Of a stretch of DNA of 64,000 bases, positions 28,395 to 39,035 are shown in pieces. The translations under genes and the position numbers were made by a program. The number at the start of each line of letters is the position of its first letter. Positions within the stretch are counted from its first letter, which is position 1. Under the pieces are notes generated by a model that was given only the letters and a program-made list of their open reading frames with translations, was not told the origin of the DNA and ran no database searches. The stretch comes from Microbacterium testaceum (GTDB lineage: Bacteria; Actinomycetota; Actinomycetes; Actinomycetales; Microbacteriaceae), in NCBI RefSeq assembly GCF_006539145.1, contig NZ_BJML01000003.1, positions 124,001-188,000 of the forward strand. Direction: 5' to 3'.

Positions 28395-29508
28395 GACGCT
28401 CGAACACCCACTCCGGTAGACGCCCGGCGTCGATGATGTCGAGGACGATGGCGCTGAGGCCGTGGTCCGCGTCGATCTCGAGGGCCGTCTCGGCGTAGAC
28501 GGCGGCGTGGGAGGAGCGTCCCGTCGCCCAGGCGAGCCAGGCGCACGCCGACAGTGCACCGGGGCGACGCTCACGGGGGAGGGCCGCGGCCACGAACCGG
28601 CAGAGTTCGAGCGCGCGGCGAAGACGGTCGGGGTCGGGGCGAGCCCCTTCTCCCCACATCGGCCGCGCGAGATCCTCGGGGAACGGCGTCCCGCGGCGAT
28701 ACGCGGTCTGGGCGTGAAGAGTGGCGTCGCCGGTGGCGAGGTCGGCCGCCCACTGCATGAGAGCCACGTCGCGCAGCGAGGGGCGGTCGAGGCAGAAGGC
28801 GACGGCGGCGAGTTGCGCGGCGTCCAACTGAGCCGGCGCGGACGCCAGCGCGTCTTCGAGCAGGACGGGCGGATCCGCCACCGCTGCGGCGGCCGGATCG
28901 GCCGCGGCGGCACGTTCGCGCCGGGGGAGCGCGCGACGATCGTGCGCGCCGTCGAGCACGCGCTCGATTCTGCGGAGCGCGGCGAGCACGCCTCGCGAGA
29001 GAGCGGAATCGATCCGCGGCAGTTCGGCCGCGGTGAACTGATCGGCGACGAGACCGGACCCGGGCTCGCCCTGCGGCGGCGCGGTGACCTCGGAGAGCGG
29101 ATGCGGTGTCGACGACGAGGGGGACAGGTAGCTGTCCCACCCGTCCGGGCCGACGACGAGGGCGTCGACCACGCGGAGCCCGCAGATGTCCGCCCGGGCG
29201 ATGGCGGCGTCGACGAGCGCCCGGTGCGGCAGGGTTGCCGGGCCCGCGACGTCGTCGTCGGTATAGACGACGAGAGCCACGGCATCCGTTCGCGCGACTT
29301 TGCAGGCCATACCGATGATCGTGGACGCGATGCTCTCGACCGAGGCAGACGCTGCGGCGGGGGGCAGATCGACGCGCATCGCGCCGAGTGAGCGGGACTC
29401 GGTGAAGGGCACGAGCACGAGACTCCGGCTCGGGGTGCATTCGAGCAGGCGCGGGACGAGGGCGAGGAACGATGCGGACGAGGTGACGGAGACGACGGTG
29501 GGTGCCAT
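28345..29508 (-). CDS. DUF4192 family protein
   Basis: Actinobacterial protein of unknown function. The N-terminus reads SASFLALVPRLLECTPSRSLVLVPF, then LGAMRVDLPP, the characteristic DUF4192 opening. The middle is Ala/Arg-rich. The C-terminal half, with SACAWLAWATGRSSHAAVYAETALEIDADHGLS, is helical and tetratricopeptide-like. The ATG at 29506-29508 gives the family N-terminus; a GTG at 29584-29586 with an upstream GGAGG would add 26 residues. Its last 50 bases overlap the 3' end of lysS on the opposite strand. Confidence 0.82.
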   Translation of the reverse strand: MAPTVVSVTSSASFLALVPRLLECTPSRSLVLVPFTESRSLGAMRVDLPPAAASASVESIASTIIGMACKVARTDAVALVVYTDDDVAGPATLPHRALVDAAIARADICGLRVVDALVVGPDGWDSYLSPSSSTPHPLSEVTAPPQGEPGSGLVADQFTAAELPRIDSALSRGVLAALRRIERVLDGAHDRRALPRRERAAAADPAAAAVADPPVLLEDALASAPAQLDAAQLAAVAFCLDRPSLRDVALMQWAADLATGDATLHAQTAYRRGTPFPEDLARPMWGEGARPDPDRLRRALELCRFVAAALPRERRPGALSACAWLAWATGRSSHAAVYAETALEIDADHGLSAIVLDIIDAGRLPEWVFERPTSPAGTGSSPEYPGR

Positions 29509-29642
29509 GGGTCGAGGGTGTCGAACAGGACCGTCCTCCCGCGGGGCTCGATAGCTCGATCGTGGAGGAATCCTGGAATCCGTCACCTGGGGAGGAACCT
29601 CCTCAGACCGCGCGCTCCGTCAGCGCGGGTATCCTCGACATC

Positions 29643-29840
29643 ATGGACGAGACCTGGACCGCGATGTTGTGGGCGATTCTGCCGACCCTCGTGGTGTCGG
29701 TGGTCTTCTTCTTCATCCTCCGCAACGTCATCCGGATGGATCGCACCGAGCGCAAGGCCTACGCCCGCATCGAAGCGGAGGAGCGCGCCAAGCGCGGTCT
29801 TCCCCCGGTCGCGCGCACGGGCGAGGGCCCCGCGGCCTGA
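29643..29840 (+). CDS. Small single-pass membrane protein
   Basis: 65-residue protein with one hydrophobic helix (about 8-28, AILPTLVVSVVFFFILRNVI) and a basic, charged cytosolic tail containing ERKAYARIEAEERAKRG. The pattern matches small conserved actinobacterial membrane proteins found upstream of cardiolipin synthase. Function is unknown. It lies 64 bases before cls on the same strand and may be co-transcribed. The start is an ATG at 29643 directly followed by an amphipathic MDETWTAM segment. Confidence 0.75.
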   Translation: MDETWTAMLWAILPTLVVSVVFFFILRNVIRMDRTERKAYARIEAEERAKRGLPPVARTGEGPAA

Positions 29841-29904
29841 CACCCCTTCGGTCTCTGTCGGAGGCCGTCGCTACGCTGGGTCCACAACCCGTCCAGGAGG
29901 ACCC

Positions 29905-31371
29905 GTGCTCAACGCCACGTTCGACGCGAGCTGGCTCGTCATCACGCTCTTCGTCGTCGACCTGGTGGTGCGCATCGCCGCGATCATCATCGTGCCGCGC
30001 AACCGGCGGCCGACCGCGGCGATGGCGTGGTTGCTCGCGATCTACTTCATCCCGTTCGTCGGCGTCTTCCTCTTCCTGCTGATCGGCAACCCTCGGCTGC
30101 CGCGCAAGCGCCGTCGCAAGCAGACCGCGATCAACGAGTACATCCACGACACCAGCGCCTCGCTCGAGTTCGGCACCCTCCGCCCCAACGCCCCTCAGTG
30201 GTTCCGTGCGCTCGTCCAGCTCAACCGCAACCTGGGTGCCATGCCGATCGCCGGAGACAACGCCGCCACTCTGATCGCCGATTATCAGCAGAGCCTGGAT
30301 GCCATGGCCGACGCCATCCGGCAGGCTCAGCGCTACGTCCACGTCGAGTTCTACATCCTGCAGACCGACGCCTCGACAGACAACTTCTTCCGTGCCCTCG
30401 AAGAAGCCGCGGAGCGCGGCGTCGTGGTGCGCGTGCTGCTCGATCACTGGGCGAACCGTGGCAAGCCGTTCTACAAGCAGACGCTTCGTCGCCTCGACGC
30501 GATGGGAGCCCACTGGCACCTGATGCTGCCCGTGCAGCCGCTGCGCGGTCGCTACCAGCGTCCCGACCTCCGCAATCACCGCAAGCTCCTCGTGATCGAC
30601 GGTGACGTCGCGTACATGGGATCGCAGAACGTCACCGACTCGTCGTACAACCTGCGCAAGAACATCCGACGCGGTCTGCACTGGGTCGACTTGATGGTGC
30701 GCGTCGAAGGACCCGTCGTCGCGAGCATCAATGCGGTCTTCCTCTCCGACTGGTACAGCGAGACCGACGAGACCCTCCGCGACGAGATCGACCTGTTCAG
30801 CGTCACCTCCGGCCCGGGCGATCTCGACTGCCAGGTCGTGCCCTCGGGGCCCGGGTTCGATTTTCAGAACAACCTCAAGCTGTTCCTCGGCCTGCTCTTC
30901 GCGGCCAAGGAGCGCATCATCATCGTCAGCCCCTACTTCGTTCCCGACGAGGCCCTGCTGCTCGCGATCACGACCGCCTGCCAGCGCGGCGTGCACGTCG
31001 AGCTCTTCGTCTCCGAAGAGGGTGACCAGGCGATGGTGTACCACGCGCAACGCAGCTACTACGAGGCCCTGCTGCATGCCGGCGTCACGATCTGGATGTA
31101 CCGCAAGCCCTACATCCTTCACAGCAAGAGCGTCACGATCGACGACGAGGTCGCCGTGATCGGCTCGAGCAACATGGACATGCGGTCGTTCGGTCTGAAC
31201 CTCGAGGTGTCGCTCCTCGTTCGCGGCGAGGAATTCGTCCGCGACATGCGCGCTATCGAGGGCGCGTATCGCACCCTGAGTCGACAGCTGACGATCGAGG
31301 AGTGGCGCCGTCAACCGCTGCGCTCGACGATCCTCGACAACCTGGCCCGCCTCACCTCCGCGCTCCAGTGA
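29905..31371 (+). CDS. cls: Cardiolipin synthase
   Basis: Membrane phospholipase D-superfamily enzyme that makes cardiolipin from phosphatidylglycerol. Two N-terminal helices (about 7-26 and 36-58) contain the PLD nuclease N-terminal motif FIPFVGVFLFLLIG. Two HxK motifs follow: NHRKLLVIDGDVAYMGSQN near residue 225 and HSKSVTIDDEVAVIGSSNMD near residue 406. The GTG start at 29905 has an upstream CCAGGAGGA. The 488-residue length is typical of long-form Cls. Confidence 0.93.
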   Translation: MLNATFDASWLVITLFVVDLVVRIAAIIIVPRNRRPTAAMAWLLAIYFIPFVGVFLFLLIGNPRLPRKRRRKQTAINEYIHDTSASLEFGTLRPNAPQWFRALVQLNRNLGAMPIAGDNAATLIADYQQSLDAMADAIRQAQRYVHVEFYILQTDASTDNFFRALEEAAERGVVVRVLLDHWANRGKPFYKQTLRRLDAMGAHWHLMLPVQPLRGRYQRPDLRNHRKLLVIDGDVAYMGSQNVTDSSYNLRKNIRRGLHWVDLMVRVEGPVVASINAVFLSDWYSETDETLRDEIDLFSVTSGPGDLDCQVVPSGPGFDFQNNLKLFLGLLFAAKERIIIVSPYFVPDEALLLAITTACQRGVHVELFVSEEGDQAMVYHAQRSYYEALLHAGVTIWMYRKPYILHSKSVTIDDEVAVIGSSNMDMRSFGLNLEVSLLVRGEEFVRDMRAIEGAYRTLSRQLTIEEWRRQPLRSTILDNLARLTSALQ

Positions 31372-31445
31372 CGCGCCGCGGCATTCGCCGCCGGTACCCA
31401 GGATTCTTCGACATCATGGGGCAGAACTCGCCCCCGGAGGTTCTG

Positions 31446-32168
31446 ATGTCGCAACACCGTTTGACCCTGCTCGGAATGATCGGCGCCGCTCTCGTCGCCG
31501 CCGGCGCTCTCGCCGGATGCGCCACCGGCCCGTCTGCGCCCCTGATGCCGGGTTCGAGCCCGGATGCCACCGCCTCGACGCCCTCCGCCGAGGTCGGGGC
31601 CGCGTGGGTCGACGGTGGCCGCTCGATCGCGGTGGTCACGAACGGCAGTTCCTCGTGCCCGCCGGTCGTGAGCGGCCAGCCGAACCTCGCTGGCGCCACC
31701 CTCGCGGTGGAGCTCTCCGAGTCTGCGCAGCAGGAGTGCACCCGCGACATGGCGCCGCGGGCCACCTTGGTCGCTCTGCCCGCGGGTGTCGACCCGGGTC
31801 AGAATCTCGCCGTCACCGTGACGGGCGTCGCGCAGGGGGAGGCCAGGCTCGCGGGGCTCGCGGCAGCGCCTGCCGCCACGGGTGAATTCTCCCCGTCCGC
31901 AGGCTGGGTGAACGACTCCCTCGTCGCCATCGTCACCTACGGCAGCTCCACGTGCGTCCCCTCTGTCGAGGCGGTCACCACCGCGGGCTCCGATGTCGCC
32001 GTCCAGTTCGCGACACCGCCGGCCGATCAGATCTGCACGATGGACATCGCGCCGCGGGTGACCCTCGCCGACATCGGCCGCGAGGCCGGGTCGGGCGCGG
32101 TGTCGCTCGTGCTCTCCGGTGGTGGTGTCGACGCGGGCTCGCCCATCCCCGTGCTCGGCGCGCGATGA
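31446..32168 (+). CDS. Lipoprotein with two internal repeats
   Basis: 240-residue secreted lipoprotein of unknown function. The lipobox LAGC puts the lipidated Cys at 24. A Ser/Thr/Pro linker follows. Residues about 53-130 and 154-225 are homologous repeats: AAWVDGGRSIAVVTNGSSSC versus AGWVNDSLVAIVTYGSSTC, and CTRDMAPRATL versus CTMDIAPRVTL. Each repeat has two Cys exactly 27 residues apart (71/98 and 170/197), suggesting one disulfide per beta-domain. The start ATG has a strong CCGGAGG site upstream. It follows cls on the same strand by 74 bases. Confidence 0.8.
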   Translation: MSQHRLTLLGMIGAALVAAGALAGCATGPSAPLMPGSSPDATASTPSAEVGAAWVDGGRSIAVVTNGSSSCPPVVSGQPNLAGATLAVELSESAQQECTRDMAPRATLVALPAGVDPGQNLAVTVTGVAQGEARLAGLAAAPAATGEFSPSAGWVNDSLVAIVTYGSSTCVPSVEAVTTAGSDVAVQFATPPADQICTMDIAPRVTLADIGREAGSGAVSLVLSGGGVDAGSPIPVLGAR

Positions 32169-32189
32169 CCTCGACGGCCGGACCCGGCG

Positions 32190-32423
32190 TCAGCGATCTC
32201 TGACGAGCAGGTCGCCCACCTCGCACTCCAGCACGCGGCAGATGGCGGACAACGTCGAATAGCGGATCGCTCGGGCGCGGTCGTTCTTCAGCACCGACAG
32301 GTTCACCACCGAGACCCCGACGAGTTCGCTGAGGCGCGTCAGCGTCATGCCCCGCGCCTCGAGAAGCTCGTCGAGGCGACAGTGGATGCCGGTGGGCTCG
32401 TCATCCGTGGCGGCCGGGCTCAT
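32190..32423 (-). CDS. XRE-family transcriptional regulator (YozG type)
   Basis: 77-residue DNA-binding protein with an N-terminal helix, CRLDELLEARGMTLTRLSELVGVSVVNLS in parts, and the rest of the Xre helix-turn-helix, ending YSTLSAICRVLECEVGDLLV. This is the short Cro/C1-type regulator that commonly accompanies DUF2975 membrane proteins. Its ATG overlaps the stop of the DUF2975 gene (ATGA), so the two are one unit. It probably binds the inverted repeat upstream of the pair, which is inference. Confidence 0.88.
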   Translation of the reverse strand: MSPAATDDEPTGIHCRLDELLEARGMTLTRLSELVGVSVVNLSVLKNDRARAIRYSTLSAICRVLECEVGDLLVRDR

Positions 32424-33046
32424 ACGAGGCCCTCGGTGTCGCGCTGGAGACGGTCGCCGACCGCGAAGACGGTGCCGGCGAGGGCGACGACGAACGCGAC
32501 GGCGAAGATGGCGAAGACGTCGACCGTGCCGACGACCGCTCGGTCGTAGGTCCCTGCGGACACCAGGGCGAGTGCGCCGTTGACGGCCATGTTGTGGAAG
32601 AAGGGCACGAAGTACATCCCCGCGATGGCGACGAGGCCGGCTGCGGTCACGAGCGCCGTGTGCGCCCGGGAGAAGATGCGCCCCCGCAAGATGCCGAAGC
32701 ACAGGACGAGCAGCAGCGTCACCACCGTCACCATGGCCGCTGCGAACACCGCGTGGCTGATGACGAGCGCCGCGAGCGAGGCGGGCTGGAGAGACGCGAC
32801 GGTCACCGAGGCGGAATCGAGCTGGACCGTCACCGCCGAGCCGCCGGGGCCGAGCGGCGCCTGCGCATCGGTCGCGGCGAAGGGGGCGAGGAGCGTGATG
32901 TCGCGATTCGGGAGAACCCGAGCGATGTCGGTGATCGCCTGCACGACGGCCGCCACGGCGATCGCGACGCCGCCGATCAGGAACAGGACGAAGCCGGCGG
33001 TATCGCCGCGGGACAGGACCCGGGACGTGGGGCGGGGGGAAGCCAT
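32420..33046 (-). CDS. DUF2975-type four-helix membrane protein
   Basis: 208-residue membrane protein with four predicted helices (about 18-40, 90-115, 130-150, 168-195). The layout and its partner regulator match DUF2975 proteins. The extracytoplasmic loop between helices one and two is about 50 residues and holds no Cys. Function is unknown in the family. It is the first gene of a two-gene unit with the XRE regulator. The promoter region immediately upstream holds a large inverted repeat at 33058-33104. Confidence 0.8.
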   Translation of the reverse strand: MASPRPTSRVLSRGDTAGFVLFLIGGVAIAVAAVVQAITDIARVLPNRDITLLAPFAATDAQAPLGPGGSAVTVQLDSASVTVASLQPASLAALVISHAVFAAAMVTVVTLLLVLCFGILRGRIFSRAHTALVTAAGLVAIAGMYFVPFFHNMAVNGALALVSAGTYDRAVVGTVDVFAIFAVAFVVALAGTVFAVGDRLQRDTEGLV

Positions 33047-33057
33047 GATCGCTCCTT

Positions 33058-33104
33058 ATCGATGATCGTTATTATCGGTTGTCGATAACATAACGATGAT
33101 CGAT
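33058..33104. promoter_or_regulatory. Large inverted repeat, candidate operator
   Basis: Arms ATCGATGATCGTTAT (33058-33072) and ATAACGATGATCGAT (33090-33104) are inverted with one mismatch in 15. A second pair, TTATCG (33072-33077) and CGATAA (33083-33088), is nested between them. The site starts 12 bases upstream of the DUF2975 ATG and faces clpC on the other side. It probably controls the DUF2975/XRE unit. Confidence 0.65.
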
Positions 33105-33236
33105 GGGTCCCGCAAGAGCGAGCGATGTGGCGGTATGCCCACGGCGAACACGGGGCTCTGGCATCCGGCCGCTGGTTACTCTCGATGTACGGCGCGCGGA
33201 GGCGTGCCTGTCAGCCCATTTTTGGAGGGACTGAGG

Positions 33237-35762
<2,526 letters not shown>

Positions 35763-35773
35763 CACCGCGACGA

Positions 35774-35811
35774 AGGAGGGGCCCGGATGCCATGGCATCC
35801 GGGCCCCTCCT
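35774..35811. terminator. Perfect palindromic terminator between clpC and poxB
   Basis: A 38-base perfect palindrome: AGGAGGGGCCCGGATGCCA followed by its exact reverse complement. It lies between the convergent clpC and poxB genes and probably terminates both. Confidence 0.9.
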
Positions 35812-35829
35812 CTGTTCGGTCCAGCGGCG

Positions 35830-37554
35830 TCAGAACAGCTGGCGCGCGTTGGTCGCGGCGAGGTCGATGAGCTCATCGCCCCGGCCGGACAGGATCGTCC
35901 GAATCGCGTAGAGGGTGAAGCCCTTGGCCTGTTCGAGGGTCACGGACGGGGGCATCGACAGCTCCTGCCGAGCCGTCTTCACCGACACGAGGGCCGGACC
36001 GGGGTGAGCGAGAGCCGCGGCGAGCGAGGTCTCGAGGTCAGTCGACTCGTCGACGCGGAACGACCGGATGCCGATCGCCTCGGCGACCGCCGCGAAGTCG
36101 GGGTTTCGCAGATCGGTGCCGTAGGTGACGAAGCCGGCGGCCTTCATCTCGAGCTCGACGAAGTTGAGCGAGGAGTTGTCGAAGACGACGGTCTTCACGG
36201 GGAGGTCGTTCTGGACGATCGTGATCAATTCGCCGAGCAGCATCGCCAGACCGCCGTCGCCGGCCAGAGCCACGATCTGCCGGTCGGGGAAGGCCGCTTG
36301 CGCGCCGATCGCATGCGATAGGGCGTTCGCCATGGTCCCGTGCGCGAACGACCCGATGAGACGGCGTTCTCTCGTCATGGTGAGGTAGCGCGACGCCCAC
36401 ACCACGGGAGAGCCCACGTCCGGGATGAAGACCGCGTCGTCGTCGGCGAGACGGTCGAGCGTCCGTGCGACGAACTGGGGGTGCAGCGGCTTGCCGGCGG
36501 CGCTCGGCACCGCGAGATCGTCGAGCTTGGACCGGGTGGTCCGGTAGTGCGAACGCGCGTCGTCGGCGTGCCGCGTCGATCGTCCCTCGTTCAGCAGCGG
36601 AAGGAGTGCGCGGGCGGTGTCGCGCACGGTGCCGACCAGGCCGATGTCGATCGGGTGCCGGCGTCCGAGCTGCTCGCCCCGGATATCGACCTGGATGTGC
36701 TTCGCACGGCTCGGGTAGAACTGCTGGTACGGGAAGTCCGTTCCGAGCATGAGGACGACATCGGCATCCTCCATCGCCCGGTACCCCGACGAGAATCCGA
36801 GCAGGCCGGTCATTCCGACGTCGAACGGGTTCTCCCACTCGATGTGCTCCTTGCCGCGCAGGGCGTGCACGATCGGGGCCTGCAGGCGGCGAGCCAGCTC
36901 GACCACCTCGTCGTGCGCGTCCGCGACGCCCGCGCCGGCCAGGATCGTCACCTTCTCAGCCGCGTTCAGCACATCGGCGGTGCGCCGCAGCTCGTCGTCG
37001 GAGGGGGTGATGCGGGGAGTCGTGCGCGCGATCGTCGCGACGCGGTCGTTCCGGGCTTTTGCCAGCAGTACGTCGCCCGGGATGACGAGTACGGCGACGC
37101 CGCGCTTCTCGATTGCTTCACGCATCGCGATCTCGAGCAGCCGAGGCATCTGCACGGGGTCGGCGACGTACTCGACGTACACCGAGCACTCGCGGAACAG
37201 CTCCTGCGGATGCGTCTCTTGGAAGTACGTCGACCCGATCTCTGCGGTCGGGATGTGGGCGGCGATCGCGAGGACCGGCACCCTCGAGCGGTTCGCGTCA
37301 TAGAGACCGTTGATGAGGTGCAGGTTGCCGGGTCCGCAGCTTCCGGCGCAGACGGTCAGCTCTCCCGTCAGCTCCGCCTCGGCCGAGGCGGCGAAGGCCG
37401 CGGCCTCCTCGTGTCGCACGTGCATCCAGCGGATGTCGCCGTCTCGGCGGATGGCGTCGGTGAACCCGTTGAGCGAGTCGCCGGGAAGGCCGTAGACGCG
37501 CTGCACGCCGTGGTGGCGAAGGACGGAGACGATGTTTTCGGCAACGGTAGGCAC
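35830..37554 (-). CDS. poxB: Pyruvate dehydrogenase (quinone)/pyruvate oxidase, ThDP-dependent
   Basis: Peripheral membrane flavoenzyme of 574 residues that decarboxylates pyruvate to acetate and passes electrons to quinone. The N-terminal ThDP-binding domain has YGLPGDSLNGFTDAI and the catalytic Glu in HVRHEEAAAFAAS. The central FAD-like domain includes ILAGAGVADAHDEV. The ThDP diphosphate motif is GDGGLAMLLGELITIVQNDLPVKTVVFDNSSLN in the C-terminal third (GDG to N). Together they match PoxB better than acetolactate synthase. Translation starts at GTG (37552-37554). Confidence 0.9.
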   Translation of the reverse strand: MPTVAENIVSVLRHHGVQRVYGLPGDSLNGFTDAIRRDGDIRWMHVRHEEAAAFAASAEAELTGELTVCAGSCGPGNLHLINGLYDANRSRVPVLAIAAHIPTAEIGSTYFQETHPQELFRECSVYVEYVADPVQMPRLLEIAMREAIEKRGVAVLVIPGDVLLAKARNDRVATIARTTPRITPSDDELRRTADVLNAAEKVTILAGAGVADAHDEVVELARRLQAPIVHALRGKEHIEWENPFDVGMTGLLGFSSGYRAMEDADVVLMLGTDFPYQQFYPSRAKHIQVDIRGEQLGRRHPIDIGLVGTVRDTARALLPLLNEGRSTRHADDARSHYRTTRSKLDDLAVPSAAGKPLHPQFVARTLDRLADDDAVFIPDVGSPVVWASRYLTMTRERRLIGSFAHGTMANALSHAIGAQAAFPDRQIVALAGDGGLAMLLGELITIVQNDLPVKTVVFDNSSLNFVELEMKAAGFVTYGTDLRNPDFAAVAEAIGIRSFRVDESTDLETSLAAALAHPGPALVSVKTARQELSMPPSVTLEQAKGFTLYAIRTILSGRGDELIDLAATNARQLF

Positions 37555-37738
37555 GAAGCAGTCCTTTCATCGGAGAGGGGGACGAATCGCGCGACCGCTC
37601 GTGACGATCGCGCGTCACCACGGATCACGCTACTCCCGTGGTTGTGGACGTGGTCTGCCGCGGCTTCGACCCGACTATGCGTCGAACGGTCCTGACGCCC
37701 CCGCAGGGATGCCGAGCCGAGCGGCGTACGCTGGGAAG

Positions 37739-38248
37739 ATGACTTCGCCCGCGCCGTTCGTCGTCCGCCCCGCCGGAACCGCCGACGTGCGACGCATCCA
37801 CGAGCTCCTCGAACCGTTCGTGCAGAAGCGCATTCTGCTGGGCAAAGACCTGGTGGTCCTCTATGGCTCGGTGCAGCAGTTCGTCGTCGCCGAGGCCGAT
37901 GGTGTGGTCATCGGGTGCGGCGCACTGCACGTGATGTGGGAGGACCTGGGCGAGATCCGCACGCTCATCGTCCACGACGAGTGGCTGCACCACGGCGTCG
38001 GCCGCGCCATCGTCGAGACGCTCGAGGAGCGAGCGCGGGCACTCGGCGTCTCGCGGCTGTTCTGCCTGACGTTCGAGGTCGACTTCTTCACTCGCCGCGG
38101 CTTCGCCGAGATCGGCGAGCAGGTGGTGGACCCCGACGTCTACTCGCAGCTCGTGCGCAGCCCCGACGAGGGGGTCGCGGAGTTCCTCGACCTCGCCCAC
38201 GTCAAGCCGAACACCCTGGGCAACACGCGGATGCTGAAGCACCTATGA
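37739..38248 (+). CDS. argA: Amino-acid N-acetyltransferase, short ArgA-like GNAT
   Basis: 169-residue GNAT enzyme that probably makes N-acetylglutamate, the first step of arginine synthesis. It matches the short mycobacterial Rv2747 type: RPAGTADVRRIHELLEPF, VIGCGALHVMWEDLGEIRTLIV, the acetyl-CoA loop HGVGRAIVETL, and the C-terminal signature FLDLAHVKPNTLGNTRMLKHL. No amino-acid kinase domain is present, unlike E. coli ArgA. The ATG at 37739 lies directly before the GNAT N-terminus. Confidence 0.88.
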   Translation: MTSPAPFVVRPAGTADVRRIHELLEPFVQKRILLGKDLVVLYGSVQQFVVAEADGVVIGCGALHVMWEDLGEIRTLIVHDEWLHHGVGRAIVETLEERARALGVSRLFCLTFEVDFFTRRGFAEIGEQVVDPDVYSQLVRSPDEGVAEFLDLAHVKPNTLGNTRMLKHL

Positions 38249-38308
38249 GCCTGCGCTCCTGAGCGTGCCGTGGCGCGGGCGCACAGCCGCGCCGCCTACC
38301 CTGGAACC

Positions 38309-38983
38309 ATGACCGATGCCCCCCGTAGGCGGAGGCAGTCCCCGGCGGTCTACCGTCGTCGTCGTCTCGCCGCAGGGCTTCTCGCTCTGCTGGTGATCGG
38401 CCTCGTCGTGTGGCTCGTGGCGGCTCCCCCGTGGCGTGCCGCTCCCACCGCCGAGACGACTTCCGATCCCGCCGCGAGCACTCCCTCCGCTGCTGCGGCG
38501 ACGACCGCGCCGGCGGCGTCCGAGACTCCCTCCGCCGCGCCGTCCGCTTCGCCCACTCCGACCGCGCCCGCGGGGCCCGTCGAGTGCACGGCGGCCGACA
38601 TCTCGGTCGCGGCGCTGTCGGACAAGAGCGAATACGGGCAGGGCGAGAACCCGCAACTGTCGATCAAGCTCACCAACACCAGCGCGAACCCGTGCACGAT
38701 GAACGTCGGCACGAGCGCCCAGTCGTTCACCGTGACGAGCGGGTCGGACGTGTGGTGGCGGTCGACCGACTGCCAGGCCGAGCCCAGCGACATGGAGGTG
38801 ACGCTGGCCGCCGGTCAGGTCGTCACGAGCTCCGCCCCGTTGACCTGGGACCGCACGCGCTCCTCGGTGAACTCCTGCGGGGGAGAACGGCCGTACGCCC
38901 CCGGTGGGGGAGCGACCTATCACCTGAGCGTGTCCATCGGCGGCATCCCGTCGTCGGGGACGGCGTCGTTCATTCTGCGCTGA
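38309..38983 (+). CDS. Membrane-anchored extracytoplasmic protein, unknown function
   Basis: 224-residue protein with a strongly basic N-terminus, one helix at about 20-40, and a long Ala/Ser/Thr/Pro linker (about 45-95). The C-terminal beta-rich domain (about 98-224) begins ECTAADISVAALSDKSEY and has a Ser-rich C-terminal strand. Cys pairs at about 99/132 and 154/191 suggest two disulfides. The domain looks like actinobacterial DUF4232/Ig-like surface domains, but I am not certain. It is 60 bases after argA and ends at a strong terminator. Confidence 0.75.
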   Translation: MTDAPRRRRQSPAVYRRRRLAAGLLALLVIGLVVWLVAAPPWRAAPTAETTSDPAASTPSAAAATTAPAASETPSAAPSASPTPTAPAGPVECTAADISVAALSDKSEYGQGENPQLSIKLTNTSANPCTMNVGTSAQSFTVTSGSDVWWRSTDCQAEPSDMEVTLAAGQVVTSSAPLTWDRTRSSVNSCGGERPYAPGGGATYHLSVSIGGIPSSGTASFILR

Positions 38984-38988
38984 ACATC

Positions 38989-39024
38989 ACGAGGGGTGGA
39001 TGCCGGTCGGCATCCACCCCTCGT
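38989..39024. terminator. Bidirectional hairpin terminator
   Basis: ACGAGGGGTGGATGCC and GGCATCCACCCCTCGT are perfect inverted 16-base arms with a four-base GGTC loop. It lies between the convergent surface-protein gene and the permease gene. Confidence 0.9.
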
Positions 39025-39035
39025 CGTTCCCGGAT

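Noticed and set aside
25083..29285. 1400-residue minus-strand reading frame
   Set aside because: Runs antisense through DUF2520, panC and lysS, all strongly identified, and overlaps DUF4192 in another frame; composition is not protein-like.
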